Shown in pieces: positions 54,899 through 64,000 of a stretch of DNA of 64,000 nt; the first letter of the stretch is position 1; each line of letters begins with the position of its first letter. This stretch comes from Pleurodeles waltl (Eukaryota; Chordata; Amphibia; Caudata; Salamandridae), in NCBI RefSeq assembly GCF_031143425.1, contig NC_090447.1, forward strand, positions 852,594,760-852,658,759, read 5' to 3'. Position numbers and translations under genes: made by a program. The notes beneath the pieces were generated by a model. The model did no database searches. It was not told where the DNA came from and worked only from the letters and a program-made list of their open reading frames with translations.

Positions 54899-56943
54899 AG
54901 GAATGGTATCCTGAATGGCAGTGTGGTTAGGGGATACTGTGATACCCTTTTCACCTGTTGTTGGAGAGGGATCCTGATTTTCAGGCCTTCTCTCCTTTGC
55001 TTTTTCATTTCAGTAGCAATGAGATGGAACAATTCCTCAGGGATACCCAGCATGGCTGCATGGGTATAAAACTCTACATCAACCCAACCTGAGGCCTCTA
55101 GGTCATTACCTAAGAGACAGTCTACAGGTAAGCTAGGTGTTACCACTACCTGCTTAGGGCCAGTAACTCCACCCCAACTAAGCTGAACTATAGCTAAGGG
55201 AAGAAACTTAGTTGAGTTATGGACATCAATAATCTTATACTGTTGTCCAATGATGTGTTGTTCAGGAGACACTAGGTTTTCAGTCACCAAAGTGATACTG
55301 GCACCTGTGTCCCTGTAGGCCTGGGCCTCAACACCATTTATTGAAACTGTCTGCCTGTACTTATCCATTGTAAGGGGACAAGCAGCCAGTGTGGCAAGGC
55401 CAATGCCACCAGGTGTGACAGAAACTGTCTTGGGACTGACTACCCCAGTTTCTATGATGGACCCATAAGTGAACCCAACTACACCCTTAGTTTGACTGTT
55501 GCCAGCAGTCCCACCACTAGTACCACTACTGCTAGGGGCACTAGAGCTTGATGTATTAGTGGTGGTAGGCTCAGGGGGTTTACCTGGAAGGGAGTTATCT
55601 CCTGGCCTATGACCTCTATTTTTACACACAAAGCACCAAGGCTTTTTAATGTGTGTAGGTTGTGAAGAAGAAGATGAAGAATTTGTTTTATCCCCACCCC
55701 CTGAAGAGTGTTTAGGATTTGAAGAAGGATCTTTGGTTTTACCCTTATCCCAATGCTTATCCTGAGATTTTTCACCATCTTTCTTCTTGCTATCCTTGTC
55801 ACCACCTGTATGAACTTTTCTGTTCACTCTTGTTCTGACCCATTTGTCTGCCTTCTTTCCCAATTCTTGGGGAGAGGTCAGATCTGAGTCCACTAGATAT
55901 AGGTGTAACAAATCAGACACACAGTTATTCAGAATATGCTCTCTCAGGATCAAGTTATACAGGCTTTCATAGTCAGAAACTTTACTGCCATGTAACCACC
56001 CCTCCAAGGCCTTCACTGAATAGTCAACAAAGTCTACCCAGTCTTGTGAAGACTCCTTTTTGGTTTCTCTGAACTTAATCCTGTATTGTTCAGTGGTTAA
56101 GCCATAACCATCCAGGAGTGCATTCTTTAAAACTGTAAAATTATTGGCATCACTTTCTTTCACAGTAAGGAGCCTATCCCTACCCTTTTCACTAAAAGAT
56201 AGCCATAGGATAGCAGCCCACTGCCTTTGAGGGACCCCCTGTACAACACAGGCCCTCTCAAGTGCAGCAAACCACTTGTTAGTGTCATCCCCCTCCTTGT
56301 AAGGGGAAACTATCTTATGCATATTCCTAGAATCATGCTCTTTTACAGGATTACTATCTGTAATACTGCTGCTGCCACCATGGGGTCCAAACCCCAACCT
56401 CTGCCTTTCTTTTTCTAAGTCTAAAGTTTCCCTGTCTAGAGCCAGCTGTTGCTGTTTAAGCTTCAGCCTGGTCTCTTCCACTCTCAATCTATTGAGCTCC
56501 CTTTCTAACATTCTGTCATCAGGGTGGGTGGGTTGGGCATGCTTAGACACAGAAGAATGGTGTGAATGGACAGAGGGAGAAATGTCCCTAGCAGTTGGCA
56601 CTCTAACAACTTGACCTGCAGGAATGACAATCCTACTGTGATGAGAACTCACATTAGTACCAGTTATGCTAGGTGGTCTGCTAAGGGGCAAGTTGGAAAG
56701 AATACCATCTAACATTCTTACTGGGGCTGCCCCATAATCAGAGTGTGAACCATCTGCTAACTTCTCAACTGATGTGCCAGCTAAGGCCTTATCATTTTCA
56801 ATGAGCATGTTAATCAACAATTCTCTAGAGGGATTCTTCCCTACCCCTAAACCTCTATCAATGCAGAGACTCCTTACCCCTTTCCAGCTAAGGTTGTCAT
56901 AAGCAGTGCTGGCCAGATCAAGAGTAGGACCTGTACCAGACAT
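54895..56943 (-). CDS. Gag-protease polyprotein (SAP-like, SCAN-like capsid, retropepsin)
   Basis: 682 residues, uninterrupted. Residues 12-52 resemble a SAP helix-loop-helix (L-S-W-K-G-V-R-S-L-C-I-D-R-G-L). Residues 140-185 are a charged coiled coil. Residues 205-375 are capsid; its second half (284-372) has the order of a SCAN domain: F-R-E-T, W-V-D-F, L-x-x-W-L, L-I-L-R-E-H-I-L, D-L-L-x-L-Y-L-V, and E-L-x-x-x-A-D. SCAN domains are known to descend from Gmr1-like Gypsy capsids. Residues 376-430 are Lys- then Ser-rich. Residues 437-450 are a zinc knuckle C-F-V-C-K-N-R-G-H with Asn where the last Cys should be. Residues 545-549, D-T-G-A-S, are the protease active site, and D-C-L-L-G-N-D-L (608-615) the closing motif. 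An open frame beside degraded neighbours suggests recent mobility. Confidence 0.85.
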   Translation of the reverse strand: MSGTGPTLDLASTAYDNLSWKGVRSLCIDRGLGVGKNPSRELLINMLIENDKALAGTSVEKLADGSHSDYGAAPVRMLDGILSNLPLSRPPSITGTNVSSHHSRIVIPAGQVVRVPTARDISPSVHSHHSSVSKHAQPTHPDDRMLERELNRLRVEETRLKLKQQQLALDRETLDLEKERQRLGFGPHGGSSSITDSNPVKEHDSRNMHKIVSPYKEGDDTNKWFAALERACVVQGVPQRQWAAILWLSFSEKGRDRLLTVKESDANNFTVLKNALLDGYGLTTEQYRIKFRETKKESSQDWVDFVDYSVKALEGWLHGSKVSDYESLYNLILREHILNNCVSDLLHLYLVDSDLTSPQELGKKADKWVRTRVNRKVHTGGDKDSKKKDGEKSQDKHWDKGKTKDPSSNPKHSSGGGDKTNSSSSSSQPTHIKKPWCFVCKNRGHRPGDNSLPGKPPEPTTTNTSSSSAPSSSGTSGGTAGNSQTKGVVGFTYGSIIETGVVSPKTVSVTPGGIGLATLAACPLTMDKYRQTVSINGVEAQAYRDTGASITLVTENLVSPEQHIIGQQYKIIDVHNSTKFLPLAIVQLSWGGVTGPKQVVVTPSLPVDCLLGNDLEASGWVDVEFYTHAAMLGIPEELFHLIATEMKKQRREGLKIRIPLQQQVKRVSQYPLTTLPFRIPFL

Positions 56944-57215
56944 GATAGAAAAAGGTTTAAGGGACAGAAAAAGAAAGAAAAAGTTTCAGAACTTTTTAAG
57001 GAAACAGAAAAAAACTTTTTCAACTTTTTAGAAACTTTTTGAAAGTTTAGAGGTACTTTTCAGCACTTAGAAAATAGGGTAAGAGAAGAAAAGCAAAACT
57101 TTTTGGTTAGGTGTACATACACTGAACTTGTTTTGTATATTATTCTCTTATGAAAAGTACAAAATGACAAAGTGGTAAGTAGTTACAAGTACTTATCCCA
57201 CCGCTGCACAACCAA

Positions 57216-60059
57216 TGTAGGAGGCTGGCCTGGCTTGTAGTGGGTACCAAGGGGTACTTACACTCTGTACCAGGACCAGTTATCCCTTATTAGTGTAGAA
57301 GAGGTGTTTCTAGCAGCTTAGGCTGATAGAAGGTAGCTATGGAGAGCAGCTTAGGCTGAACTAGGAGACATGCAAAGCTCCTACTATACCACTGGTGTCA
57401 TATGCACAATATCATAAGAAAACACAATACACAGATATACTAAAAATAAAGGTACTTTATTTTTATGACAATATGCCAAAAGTATCTCAGTGAGTACCCT
57501 CAGTATGAGGATAGCAAATATACACAAGATATATGTACACAATACCAAAAATATGCAGTAATAGCAAAAGGAAGTAATGCAAGCAATGTACAGTCACAAT
57601 AGATTGCAATGAGAGCACATAGGTATAGGGGCAACACAAACCATATAATCCAAAAGTGGAATGCGAACTACGAATGGACCCCAAACCTATGTGAGCTTGT
57701 AGAGGGTCGCTGGGACTGTAAGAAAACAGTGAGGGTTAGAAAAATAGCCCACCCAAGACCCTGAAAAGTAGGTGTAAAGTGCACCTATATTCCCCAGAGA
57801 GCACAGAAGTCGTGATAGGGGAATTCTGCAAGGAAGACCAACACCAGCAATGCAACAAAGGTGGATTTCCGGACGAGAGTACCTGTGGAACAAGGGGACC
57901 AAGTCCAAGAGTCGCGACAAAGTCGAGATTGGGCAGATGCCCAGGAAATGCCAGCTGAGGATGCAAAGAAGCTGCCACCGGATGGTAGAAGCTGTGGATT
58001 CTGCAAGAACGAAGAGGACTAGGAACTTCCCCTTAGGAGGATGGATGTCCCACGTCGTGAAGAAGCTTGTAGAGGTGTTCCCACGCAGAAAGACCGCAAA
58101 CAAGCCTTGCTAGCTGCAAGGGTCGCGGTTAGGGTTTTTGGATGCTGCTGTGGCCCAGGAGGGATCAGGATGTCGCCAATTGCGTGAGGAGACAGAGGGG
58201 GCGCCCAGCAAGATAGGGAGCCCTCACAGAAGCAGGCAGCACCCGCAGAAGTGCCAAAACAGGCAATACGAAGAAGAGTGAACCGGAGCTCACCCGAAGT
58301 CACAAAAGGAGATCCCACGACGCCAGAGGACAACTCAGGAGGTTGTGCACTGCAGGTTAGAGTGTCAGGGACCCAGGCTTGGCTGTGCACAAAGGAAATC
58401 CTGGAAGAGTGCACAGGAGCCGGAGCAGCTGCAAATCACGCGGTACCCAGCAATGCAGTCTAGCGTGGGGAGGCAAGGACTTACCTCCACCAAACTTGGA
58501 CTGAAGAGTCACTGGACTGTGGGAGTCACTTGGACAGAGTTGCTGAGTTCCAGGGACCACGCTCGTCATGCTGAGAGGGGACCCAGAGGACCGGTGATGC
58601 AGTTCTTTTGGTGCCTGCGGTTGCAGGGGGAGGATTCCGTCATCCCACGGGAGATTTCTTCGGAGCTTCTAGTGCAGAGAGGAGGCAGACTACCCCCACA
58701 GCATGCACCACCAGGAAAACAGTCGAGAAGGCGGCAGGATCAGCGATACAAGGTTGCAGTAGTCATCTTTGCTACTTTGTTGAGGTTTTGCAGGCTTCCT
58801 GAGCAGTCAGCGGTCGATTCCGTGGCAGAAGGTGAAGAGAGAGATGCAGGGGAACTCTGATGAGCTCTTGCATTCATTATTTAAAGAATTCCCCAAAGCA
58901 GAGACCCTAAATACCCAGAAAAGGAGGTTTGGCTACCTAGGAAGGAGGATAGGCTAGCAACACAGGTAAGAGCCTATCAGAAGGAGTCTCTGACGTCACC
59001 TGCTGGCACTGGCCACTCAGAGCAGTCCAGTGTGCCAGCAGCACCTCTGTTTCCAAGATGGCAGAGCCTGGAGCACACTGGAGGAGCTCGGGGCACCTCC
59101 CCTGGGAGGTGCAGGTCAGGGGATTGGTCACTCCCCTTTCCTTTGTCCAGTTTCGAGCCAGAGCAGGGCTGGGGGATCCCTGAACCGGTGTAGACTGGCT
59201 TATGCAGAGATGGGCACCATCTGTGCCCATCAAAGCATTTCCAGAGGCTGGGGGAGGCTACTCCTCCCCAGCCCTGACCTTTTTCCAAAGGTGTAACACA
59301 CTCTCTCTGAGGAAGTCCTCTGTTCTGCCTTCCTGGGCCAAGCCTGACTGGACCCCAGGAGGGCAGAAACCTGTCTGAGGGGTTGGCAGCAGCAGCAGCT
59401 GCAATGAAACCCCGGGAAAGGTAGTTTGGCAGTACCCGGGTCTGTGCTAGAGACTCGGGGGATCATAGAATTGTCTCCCCAATGCCAGAATGGCATTGGA
59501 GTGACAATTCTATGACCTTAGACATGTTACATGGCCATGTTCGGAGTTACCATTGTGACGCTATACATAGGTAGTGACCTATGTATAGTGCACGCGTGTA
59601 ATGGTGTCCCCGCACTCACAAAGTCCCGGGAATTTGCCCTGAACGATGTGGGGGCACCTTGGCTAGTGCCAGGGTGCCCACACACTAAGTAACTTAGCAC
59701 CCAACCTTTACCAGGTGAAGGCTAGACATATAGGTGACTTATAAGTTACTTAAGTGCAGTGGTAAATGGCTGTGAAATAACGTGGACGTTATTTCACTCA
59801 GGCTGCAGTGGCAGGCCTGTGTAAGAATTGTCAGAGCTCCCTATGGGTGGAAAAAGAAATGCTGCAGCCCATAGGGATCTCCTGGAACCCCAATACCCTG
59901 GGTACCTCAGTACCATATACTAGGGAATTGTAAGGGTGTTCCAGTATGCCAATGTGAATTTGAGAAATTGGTCACTAGCCTGTTAGTGACAATTTGTTCA
60001 GAGAGAGCATAACCACTGCGGTTCTGGTTAGCAGAGCCTCAGTGATACAGTTAGGCATC
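57216..60059 (-). repeat. 5' LTR of the Gag-protease element, truncated
   Basis: Starts TGTAGGAGGCTGGCC at 57216 (the 3' end of the LTR on the element strand) and is highly similar to 51185-54262. The match stops at TTAGGCATC (60059); the remaining about 225 bp to TGTGAGAAAG are missing, so U3 is incomplete. Next to it inside (57215 down) the element strand reads TTGGTTGTGCAGCGGTGGGA, the primer-binding-site position; I could not assign a tRNA. Confidence 0.9.
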
Positions 60060-60624
60060 TACCGCCATGTAGAAGACCGGCAAAACACCGCCACGGCCGC
60101 GGAATTCAGCCACAGCTATTATGACACACATCTCGGAATCCGCTGAAATTCAGACACCCACACAAGTCCGCCACACCAAAGGTCAGTGATAAACTGGCGA
60201 AAACAAATCCTCCACCGTCACGCCAACAGAAACACGCCCATGCTATCACGACCCACGAATCCACGCGGCAGTCTTTCAACCGCGGTATTCCATTGGTGGT
60301 ACACACCGCCGCGCTCAAAATACACACACATCTCCAAAACACCGCCTCATTGGACAATTCCAAATACACACACCTGAGACACATACAAACACCACTCTCA
60401 CACACCCAACACAATATAAAACACACACCCACATCACCCACAAACTCCTACGACCACAATTCATGGACAAAGGCCAGATAGACAGAGAGCACAGCAACTG
60501 AGAACCCCACCACACAGAGGCACACAACACCATCACCCATACAACATTACACGCACCACACACCACTACACAGCAACACACACATCAACACTTACACCAC
60601 CCCACACATCACCCACACCACCCC

Positions 60625-62097
60625 ATGTCACGCCAAAGACATCCCCGGTTTTCCGAGGAGGAGCTCAGGGTCATGGTGAAGGAAATCCTATGGGTAGAGC
60701 CACAGCTATTTGGCTCACAGGTGAAGCACACATCCATAGCCAGGAAGATGGAACTATGGCGCAGAATAGTCGACAGGGTCAACGCTGTGGGACAGCATCC
60801 AAGAAATCGGGAAGACATCAGGAAGAGGTGGAACGACCTACGGGGGAAGGTGCGTTCTGTGGTCTCCAGGCACAACACTGCGGTTCAGCGGACTGGCGGC
60901 GGACCCCCACCTCCTCCCCCACAACTAACAACATGGGAGGAGCAAGTCTTGACCATCATGCATCCAGAGGGCCTCGGAGGAGTCGGTGGAGGAATGGACA
61001 CTGGTAAGTCAAATCTCAACTATCATATCCCCCACCCTACCTGCATGCTATCACACACCCCCACCCACACCCCCTCCCTTATCACCCAAACTCCTCACTA
61101 ATGTACTAAGATCACAAACCACACATCCCTACAAGCCCTGCATGACACAACTAAGCATGGACACCCATCACGAAAGCATGCTCACAGCACATACCCAGAA
61201 CAACCCCTAACCATCATCACACAAGCCCCCACACAGGAATGCTTGCACTGGGGTACAAGCACACCCACCCATTGCACACCATGACACACACACATGCAAT
61301 AATCATGCTCTTATATCCCTGCAGGACCACTAAGGAACTTCACCACACCGGAGGGTCCAGACAACTCCACTCCACCCACAGAAGAGGCCCACAGTGACGA
61401 CAGCAGCTCTGCCCTACTGGATCCAGATGACCAGCCCGGACCATTGTGGGCCTCGGGACAGTCGGTTCCCCTTGCACAGGCTTAGCCCAACACTGACCTT
61501 CCACCCTCTGGTAACACCAGCACAGCACCCACCCCGTGGGCCCAAACCTCTGTACCCAGGACAGGTCAATCAGCTGTGTGTCCACCACTACAGGGAACCC
61601 AGGCTAACCCACCACCCCAAAAACAACAGGGACCTGGGGGCAGTGGTAGTGGGCACACGGTCCAGGGGACGGAGGCACAGGAACACAGGGGAACTGGGAG
61701 GGCTGCTGTGCGACAGGGGGCGGACAGGCCGAGGGACCCACTCTCCACGAGGCCCTCTCCTCCATCATGGGAGCATACCACCACTCCCAGGAGACGATGG
61801 CGACGGTCCTGGCCAAGTTCCAGGAGACCCAGCACCTGCAGGAGGAACAGTATTTGGAGTTCAGGGAAGAGCTCAGAACCATCAGCTCCGCCCTGGGCAC
61901 CATCGTATGGGGTTCTGAAGGACATACAAAAAACCAAGAGGGACACCGTGGCACTCCAAGGGGCCCCTGACACTAGCCAGGACGATGAACTGCCCACCAC
62001 CTCCGCCGGCGCTAGTGGACAGGACGCCCGCCACAGGACCACCACACCAGCACCCCACCCCCTGCAGACGGACAACCACCACGCAAGCGGTCCCTGA
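60625..62097 (+). pseudogene. NAIF1-like Myb/SANT gene of el4 (exon 1 open, exon 2 broken)
   Basis: Exon 1 is 60625-61003 with an ATG (M-S-R-Q-R-H-P-R-F-S-E-E-E-L). It encodes a Myb/SANT-like domain, E-P-Q-L-F-G-S-Q, R-V-N-A-V-G-Q-H-P and I-R-K-R-W-N-D-L-R-G-K-V, then a six-Pro linker. The intron is 61004-61324 (GTAAGT...TGCAG). Exon 2 keeps frame through S-T-P-P-T-E-E-A-H-S-D-D. It meets TAG at 61483-61485, then a 1-nt deletion near 61733 and a 1-nt insertion near 61910 relative to el1. The coiled coil (E-T-M-A-T-V-L-A-K-F-Q-E-T-Q) is therefore out of frame. The DNA-binding half could still be made as a 170-residue protein. Confidence 0.8.
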
Positions 62098-62630
62098 GAT
62101 CCAGGAACAGGACAAAGCAAAATGGAAAGAGCCCCGCCAGGAAATGAGACCACCCTGATTGTTCTCCCACTGTCCCACTTTGTTACCCTGTCCATACTGA
62201 AACTGCCCCAGCTCCACTTCCTATGCCCATATGGGCAGTGCACCTGTGTGACCAATGGACTGGACTCTGCCATGGACATTCCTCCACCGTCCCCCATCAC
62301 CATATTACTACCCCCCTCCATTTTTGGGCACTTAAATAAACACCCTTGAACCACAAAACAATCTGGAGTCAGTCTGTGATTTGGTAAATATGTATTATCA
62401 ATGACAGTGTCAAAATGCGTTTCCAATTGTAAAGCCAACATACCTATGTCACACATCACAAGTCCTTGAAGGATGCAAGCAGATGACACACGTTGCTAAC
62501 CACACCTGTGAAACCGTAATGGAAAGGTACAACTCAGTGACCAAATACTGCTATGAAATGACAGACAGGATAGAGGTAGAAGTGTAAAAGTGAATGTAAT
62601 GGTAAAAAGAAAACTGTTCTCACCTGTGTG

Positions 62631-63675
62631 TCACTGGAAATATTGCTGTATGACTGAATCCCTGTTGTCTATGTCTTCTTCCTCAACGTCCTCCTCTTCA
62701 CTGTCCACAGGCTCCACAGGCTCCACAGCTGCCACAACACCGCCATCTGGACCATCCTCCTGCAGAAAAGGCACCTGGCGTCGCAAAGCAAGATTGTGAA
62801 GCATCGAGCAGGCAATGATGATCTGGCACACCTTCTTCAGTGAGTAGAATAGGGAACCACCTGTCATATGGAGGCACCTGAACATGGCCTTCAGGAGGTT
62901 GAAGGTGCGTTCGATAACCCTCCTAGTCCGCCCATGGGCCTCATTGTAGCGTTCCTCTGCCCTGGTCCTGGGATTCCTCACTGGGGTCAATAGCCACGGC
63001 AGGTTGGGGTAACCAGAGTCCCCTAATAGCCACACACGGTGCCTCTGGAGTTGACCCATCATATAAGGGATGCTGCTATTGCGCAGGATGTAGGCGTCAT
63101 GCACTGAGCCAGGGAACATAGCATTTACCTGGGAGATGTACTGGTCTGCCAAACATTCCATCTGTACATTCATGGAATGATAACTCTTCCTGTTCCTGTA
63201 CACCTGTTCACTCCTGTGGGGGGGGACCAGAGCTACATGGGTCCCATCAATAGCACCTATGATGTTGGGGATATGTCCAAGGGCATAGAAGTCACCTTTC
63301 ACTGTAGCCAAATCCTCCACCTGAGGGAAAACGATGTAGCTCCTTATGTGTTTCAGCAGGGCAGATAACACTCTGGACAACACGTTGGAAAACATAGGCT
63401 GGGACATCCCTGATGCCATGGCCACTGTTGTCTGAAAAGACCCACTTGCAAGGAAATGGAGCACTGATAGCACCTGCACGTCGGGGGGGATTCCTGTGGG
63501 ATGGCGGATTGGTGACATCAGGTCTGGCTCCAACTGGGTACATAGTTCCTGGATAGTGGCACGGTCAAACCTGTAGGTGATGATTAAATGTCGCTCCTCC
63601 ATTGTCAACAGGTCCACCAGCGGTCGGTACACCCGAGGATTCCGCCATCTTCTCAAATGTCCCAGCTGACGGTGC
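62631..63675 (-). CDS. HARBI1-type DDE transposase, intact downstream exon (el4)
   Basis: From the exon-2 acceptor (CTAG ending at 63676) to the stop, 1,045 nt stay open, about 347 residues. With the 83-nt exon 1 expected beyond the window this gives 375 residues, close to the el1 total. The catalytic Asp of I-D-G-T-H is at 63246-63248, the second Asp of G-D-S-G-Y-P at 63018-63020, and the Glu of V-I-E-R-T-F at 62910-62912. The helix-turn-helix-like region G-S-F-Q-T-T-V-A-M-A-S-G-M-S-Q precedes them. The intron present in el1/el2 is cleanly absent (W-L-L-G-D-S). Small oddities are K-A-M-F-R and Y-S-L-K-K where the other copies have Arg and Pro, and V-E-P duplicated near the end. It is the only copy here with no stop, deletion or catalytic-block change. 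The frame also runs upstream to 63944, but that part is intron. Confidence 0.85.
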
Positions 63676-64000
63676 CTAGGAAGGACAACAGCGACCACAG
63701 AGTCAACAAAATCCCAGGTATGTACCCACAGATACACAGAACACGACACCAAAGACAAAAATCTTCCTGTATATGTGTCGAGTGTAGGCCTAGGTATGTG
63801 TGACGCAGTAGTAAATGAAGCCATGTGGGCCCCTGAAATGGCGGCTGCCTGACCTCTAAACTGGGACAATGGGATGTGAGGTATCTGTGCTGGCGTTGTA
63901 CACCGTCGCGGTATTCGGTCGTAGACCGCGGCGCAATGCTGCATTGGTTAACATTGGACCCTATGGGTCCCAGGAGCCAATGATGAAGTGCGCCGGCGGT
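63676..64000 (-). promoter_or_regulatory. CCAAT-box region upstream of transposase exon 2 (el4)
   Basis: On the plus strand, ATTGG at about 63944-63948, CCAAT about 63978-63982 and a TTGGAC-type box at 63954 correspond to the cluster at 38968-39006 of el1. The antisense Myb/SANT gene it would drive lies outside the window. Confidence 0.5.

Larger units (their letters stand above)
51185..60059 (-). mobile_element. Gag-protease-only LTR retrotransposon with 3-kb LTRs
   Basis: Minus-strand element. The 5' LTR is 57216-60059 (truncated), the internal region 54263-57215 (2,953 bp), and the 3' LTR 51185-54262. The LTRs are TG...CA, and a run of about 14 G (minus strand) lies just before the 3' LTR at 54265-54278 as polypurine tract. 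The single large ORF encodes SAP-like, capsid and protease domains. There is no reverse transcriptase, RNase H or integrase and no room for them, so it needs help from a related complete element. The capsid points to the Gmr1-like Ty3/Gypsy lineage. No target duplication is visible: both outer junctions are with Harbinger sequence from different copies, and the right LTR lacks about 225 bp. Confidence 0.88.
60060..64000 (-). mobile_element. Harbinger transposon el4, inverted, continuing past the window
   Basis: This is in the opposite orientation to el0-el3. It starts with TACCGCCATGTAGAAGACC, which corresponds to a point about 36 bp inside the right end of el1, so the terminal repeat is lost. 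The NAIF1-like gene (60625, plus) and transposase (minus, stop at 62631) follow. The antisense Myb/SANT gene, transposase exon 1 and left terminus should lie beyond 64000. Sequence 62100-62630 between the two 3' ends includes the CTTAAATAAACACCC tail (AATAAA at about 62334) shared with el1. Confidence 0.85.

Noticed and set aside
57196..57215. Assignment of the primer-binding site of the Gag-protease element to a specific tRNA
   Set aside because: TGGTTGTGCAGCGGTGGG starts with TGG, but I could not match it to a tRNA 3' end with confidence.
51185..60059. Simple insertion of the LTR retrotransposon into one Harbinger copy
   Set aside because: The two flanks come from Harbingers in opposite orientation, no target duplication is present, and both the right LTR and el4 are truncated at the junction.

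Overview
This window looks like intergenic DNA from a very large, transposon-packed vertebrate genome. I would guess a salamander, and most likely a newt of the Pleurodeles/Cynops kind. That rests on abundant PIF/Harbinger transposons, Ty3/Gypsy elements with LTRs of 1.5-3 kb, a Penelope-like element, a Helitron, GT-AG introns, polyadenylation signals and microsatellites. I found no host protein-coding gene, rRNA, tRNA or prokaryotic feature. The species is inference; the eukaryotic, repeat-derived nature is visible directly.

Layout. At 1-5,150 there is a decayed Penelope-like reverse transcriptase split by a MITE (592-1219, 3-bp TSD), then tandem repeats and a LINE-1 tail. At 5,151-9,284 there is an old solo LTR followed by a fragment of a second LTR family. 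At about 9,530-14,637 lies an old, degenerate Harbinger (el0). At 14,638-21,774 there are a small foldback MITE, a complete solo LTR (15743-18771, TSD GCAAG), a 120-bp tandem repeat and a decayed LTR.

From 21,775 to 43,442 lies a single minus-strand Helitron that has been split repeatedly. It contains an LTR (23448-33637), which contains a sushi-type Gypsy element (24810-32966, TSD GAATG), which contains another solo LTR (25192-26696), which contains a TA microsatellite. It also contains a hairpin-array MITE (33767-34474) and a complete 8.3-kb Harbinger (el1, 34670-43009, TSD TTA). Helitron codons on both sides of each insertion continue in order, so the nesting is well supported.

From 43,443 to the end are three further Harbinger copies and one LTR retrotransposon. 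El2 (43443-49574) is fused tail-to-head to a truncated el3 (49575-51184). A Gag-protease-only LTR retrotransposon (51185-60059, minus strand) follows, then an inverted el4 (60060 to beyond 64000).

How the genes fit together. The Harbingers encode three proteins rather than the usual two. The first is a DDE transposase of HARBI1 type on the element's plus strand, in three exons; its short first exon sits beside the left terminal repeat. The second is a Myb/SANT-like protein with a long Ser/Thr/Pro-rich, minisatellite-bearing tail, encoded antisense inside the 4.2-4.6 kb first intron of the transposase. The third is a NAIF1-like Myb/SANT protein with a coiled-coil second exon, encoded antisense from the right terminal repeat. 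No copy here has all three intact. El4 has an open transposase, el2 an open Myb/SANT gene, and el1 and el2 share the same transposase stop codon, so trans-mobilisation is the natural reading. Copies el3 and el4 lack the intron that el0, el1 and el2 keep at one conserved site.
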